Of a stretch of DNA of 6,072 nt, positions 6,054-6,072 are shown piece after piece (position 1 is the first letter of the stretch; each line of letters opens with the position of its first letter). The stretch spans positions 1 through 6,072 of the forward strand of contig CAZSGN010000176.1 of NCBI GenBank assembly GCA_964606415.1. Reading direction: 5' to 3'. Source of the DNA: CAZSGN01 sp964606415. GTDB taxonomy: Bacteria > Bacteroidota > Bacteroidia > Bacteroidales > JBBRXJ01. A model generated the notes under the pieces. The model did not search any database. It was not told the origin of the DNA and worked only from the letters and a program-made list of their open reading frames with translations. The position numbers and the translations under genes were made by a program.

Positions 6054-6072
6054 ATAAAACCCAAATTGAGCG

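Overview
The window looks like chromosomal DNA from a Bacteroidota bacterium, probably Bacteroidales or Marinilabiliales. The evidence is AT-rich DNA, start codons with A-rich leaders instead of clear Shine-Dalgarno sites, a TAnnTTTG-type promoter box before the first gene, and families typical of this phylum: a mitochondrial-type aconitase, a DUF2752 plus small two-helix membrane protein pair, a short LuxC-like acyl-CoA reductase, and a pRiA4b ORF-3-like protein directly before miaA. All six genes lie on the + strand.

Layout: 1-143 is a leader with a good Bacteroidota promoter. 144-4109 holds four closely packed genes, probably one transcription unit: aconitase, then (1-nt gap) a DUF2752 protein, then (4-nt ATGA overlap) a small membrane protein, then (9-nt gap) an acyl-CoA reductase. 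4110-4368 is a non-coding interval with a short hairpin, one copy of a 32-nt motif that recurs after miaA, and an A-rich, GAACAA-rich stretch around a perfect 6-bp hairpin. 4400-4499 is a run of exactly 100 N. Its two flanks carry an identical 55-base sequence, so it is almost certainly a scaffolding artefact at a repeat and not a biological duplication. 4524-5983 is a two-gene unit, a pRiA4b ORF-3-like protein overlapping miaA by 10 nt. 5984-6072 is the miaA 3' flank, with a possible hairpin and the second copy of the 32-nt motif.

Functionally this is mostly housekeeping: a TCA-cycle enzyme, an acyl-CoA reductase and a tRNA-modification enzyme, with three poorly characterised proteins between them. 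I see no phage, CRISPR array, tRNA, rRNA, complete insertion sequence or defence system, and no convincing new multi-gene system. The observations most worth following up are in the intergenic DNA: the paired 32-nt motif at nearly the same distance after two unrelated genes, and the hairpin element beside the assembly gap.
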